Below, piece after piece: positions 63,707 through 64,000 of a stretch of 64,000 bases of DNA. The first letter of the stretch is position 1. Each line of letters begins with the position of its first letter. The stretch is from Prionace glauca. Its lineage: Eukaryota; Chordata; Chondrichthyes; Carcharhiniformes; Carcharhinidae. The notes under the pieces were generated by a model, which saw only the letters and a program-made list of their open reading frames with translations, had not been told where the DNA came from and searched no databases. Both the position numbers and the translations under genes were made by a program. Location of the stretch: assembly GCA_037974335.1 (NCBI GenBank), contig CM075760.1:8119432-8183431 (forward strand). Direction: 5' to 3'.

Positions 63707-64000
63707 AAGATAATGGATGGGATGGATAGGATAGAGGTGGAGAGGCTCTTCCCGCTCAGAAAGGATAGTAGGACTAGGGGGCACAGCCTCAAGATAAAGG
63801 GGGGGGGGGGCGGTTTAGAACGGAGTTGAGGAGGAATTTCTTCACTCAAAGGGTGGTGAATCTCTGGAATTCTCTGCCCGTTGAAGTGGTGGAGGCTGCC
63901 TCGCTAAATATTTTTAAGACTCGGGTTAATGGGTTTTTGATAAGAGAGGGGATTAAGGGTTATGGGGAGAGGGCGGGAATGTGGAACTGAGACACAGTAA
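63707..64000 (+). mobile_element. CR1 3' fragment, continues past the window end
   Basis: ATAATGGATGGGATGGATAG onward repeats the C-terminal region of subfamily 1, in tandem with the preceding copy, with a G12 run at 63799-63810 that shifts the frame. Confidence 0.88.

Overview
This window looks like part of a T-cell receptor alpha/delta-type V-gene array from a cartilaginous fish, most likely a shark. Three things point there. (1) At least fourteen immunoglobulin-superfamily V segments or V relics are scattered over 2.9-46.3 kb; most of those that keep a 3' end carry a recombination signal (RSS) with a 23-bp spacer. (2) The interspersed repeats are dominated by CR1-clade LINEs with TTCTTATG or TTCTATG tails, tRNA-headed SINEs and Penelope-like pieces, a mix I associate with elasmobranch genomes. 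(3) Genes are split and widely spaced. No D, J or C segment was found, so alpha and delta cannot be told apart. Species is inference only.

Layout. 0.4-1.9 kb: SINE and a CR1 LINE. 1.9-5.3 kb: duplication copy A with V segment V1 (+). 5.3-9.8 kb: repeats, low-complexity DNA, one orphan ORF. 9.9-12.7 kb: a two-exon GPR139-like class A GPCR with no visible defect. 13-18.6 kb: degenerate tRNA genes and several CR1 copies. 19.0-21.7 kb: two apparently functional V segments on the minus strand (V3, V2). 22.8-25.5 kb: nested CR1/SINE and a V relic (V14). 25.8-27.7 kb: tRNA relics (Leu-like, Lys, Gln) and an imperfect palindrome. 28.2-30.2 kb: inverted paralogous blocks around a CpG-rich promoter-like region. 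30.7-33.0 kb: V4 (truncated), V5 and V6 on the minus strand. 33.3-34.7 kb: CR1, a Penelope-like 3' end with a GIY-YIG domain, and V relic V7. 34.9-38.3 kb: duplication copy B with V8 (+). 39.3-46.3 kb: V9 and V10 (pseudogenes), V11 (intact, leader apparently not split by an intron), V12 and V13 (relics). 46.3-51.1 kb: old CR1 copies and tRNA relics. 51.6-56.2 kb: CpG promoter, 74-bp minisatellite, probable 5' exon and an 11-finger C2H2 zinc-finger gene. 57-64 kb: zinc-finger relics and CR1 LINEs, ending with a CR1 copy that has an uninterrupted 481-codon ORF.

How it works together. The V segments are the germline cassettes that RAG would join, through their 23-RSS, to 12-RSS partners outside the window. 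Because V1 and V8 face the opposite way from V2, V3, V5, V6 and V11, at least some must be used by inversional joining. The array evolved by direct and inverted duplication followed by decay and LINE insertion. The GPCR, tRNA relics and zinc-finger genes are bystanders or flanking genes rather than parts of the receptor system. I did not find an obviously new system; the best leads are the undivided leader of V11, CDR-focused divergence of V1/V8, the mixed orientation of the array, and the tRNA-bearing low-copy repeat.
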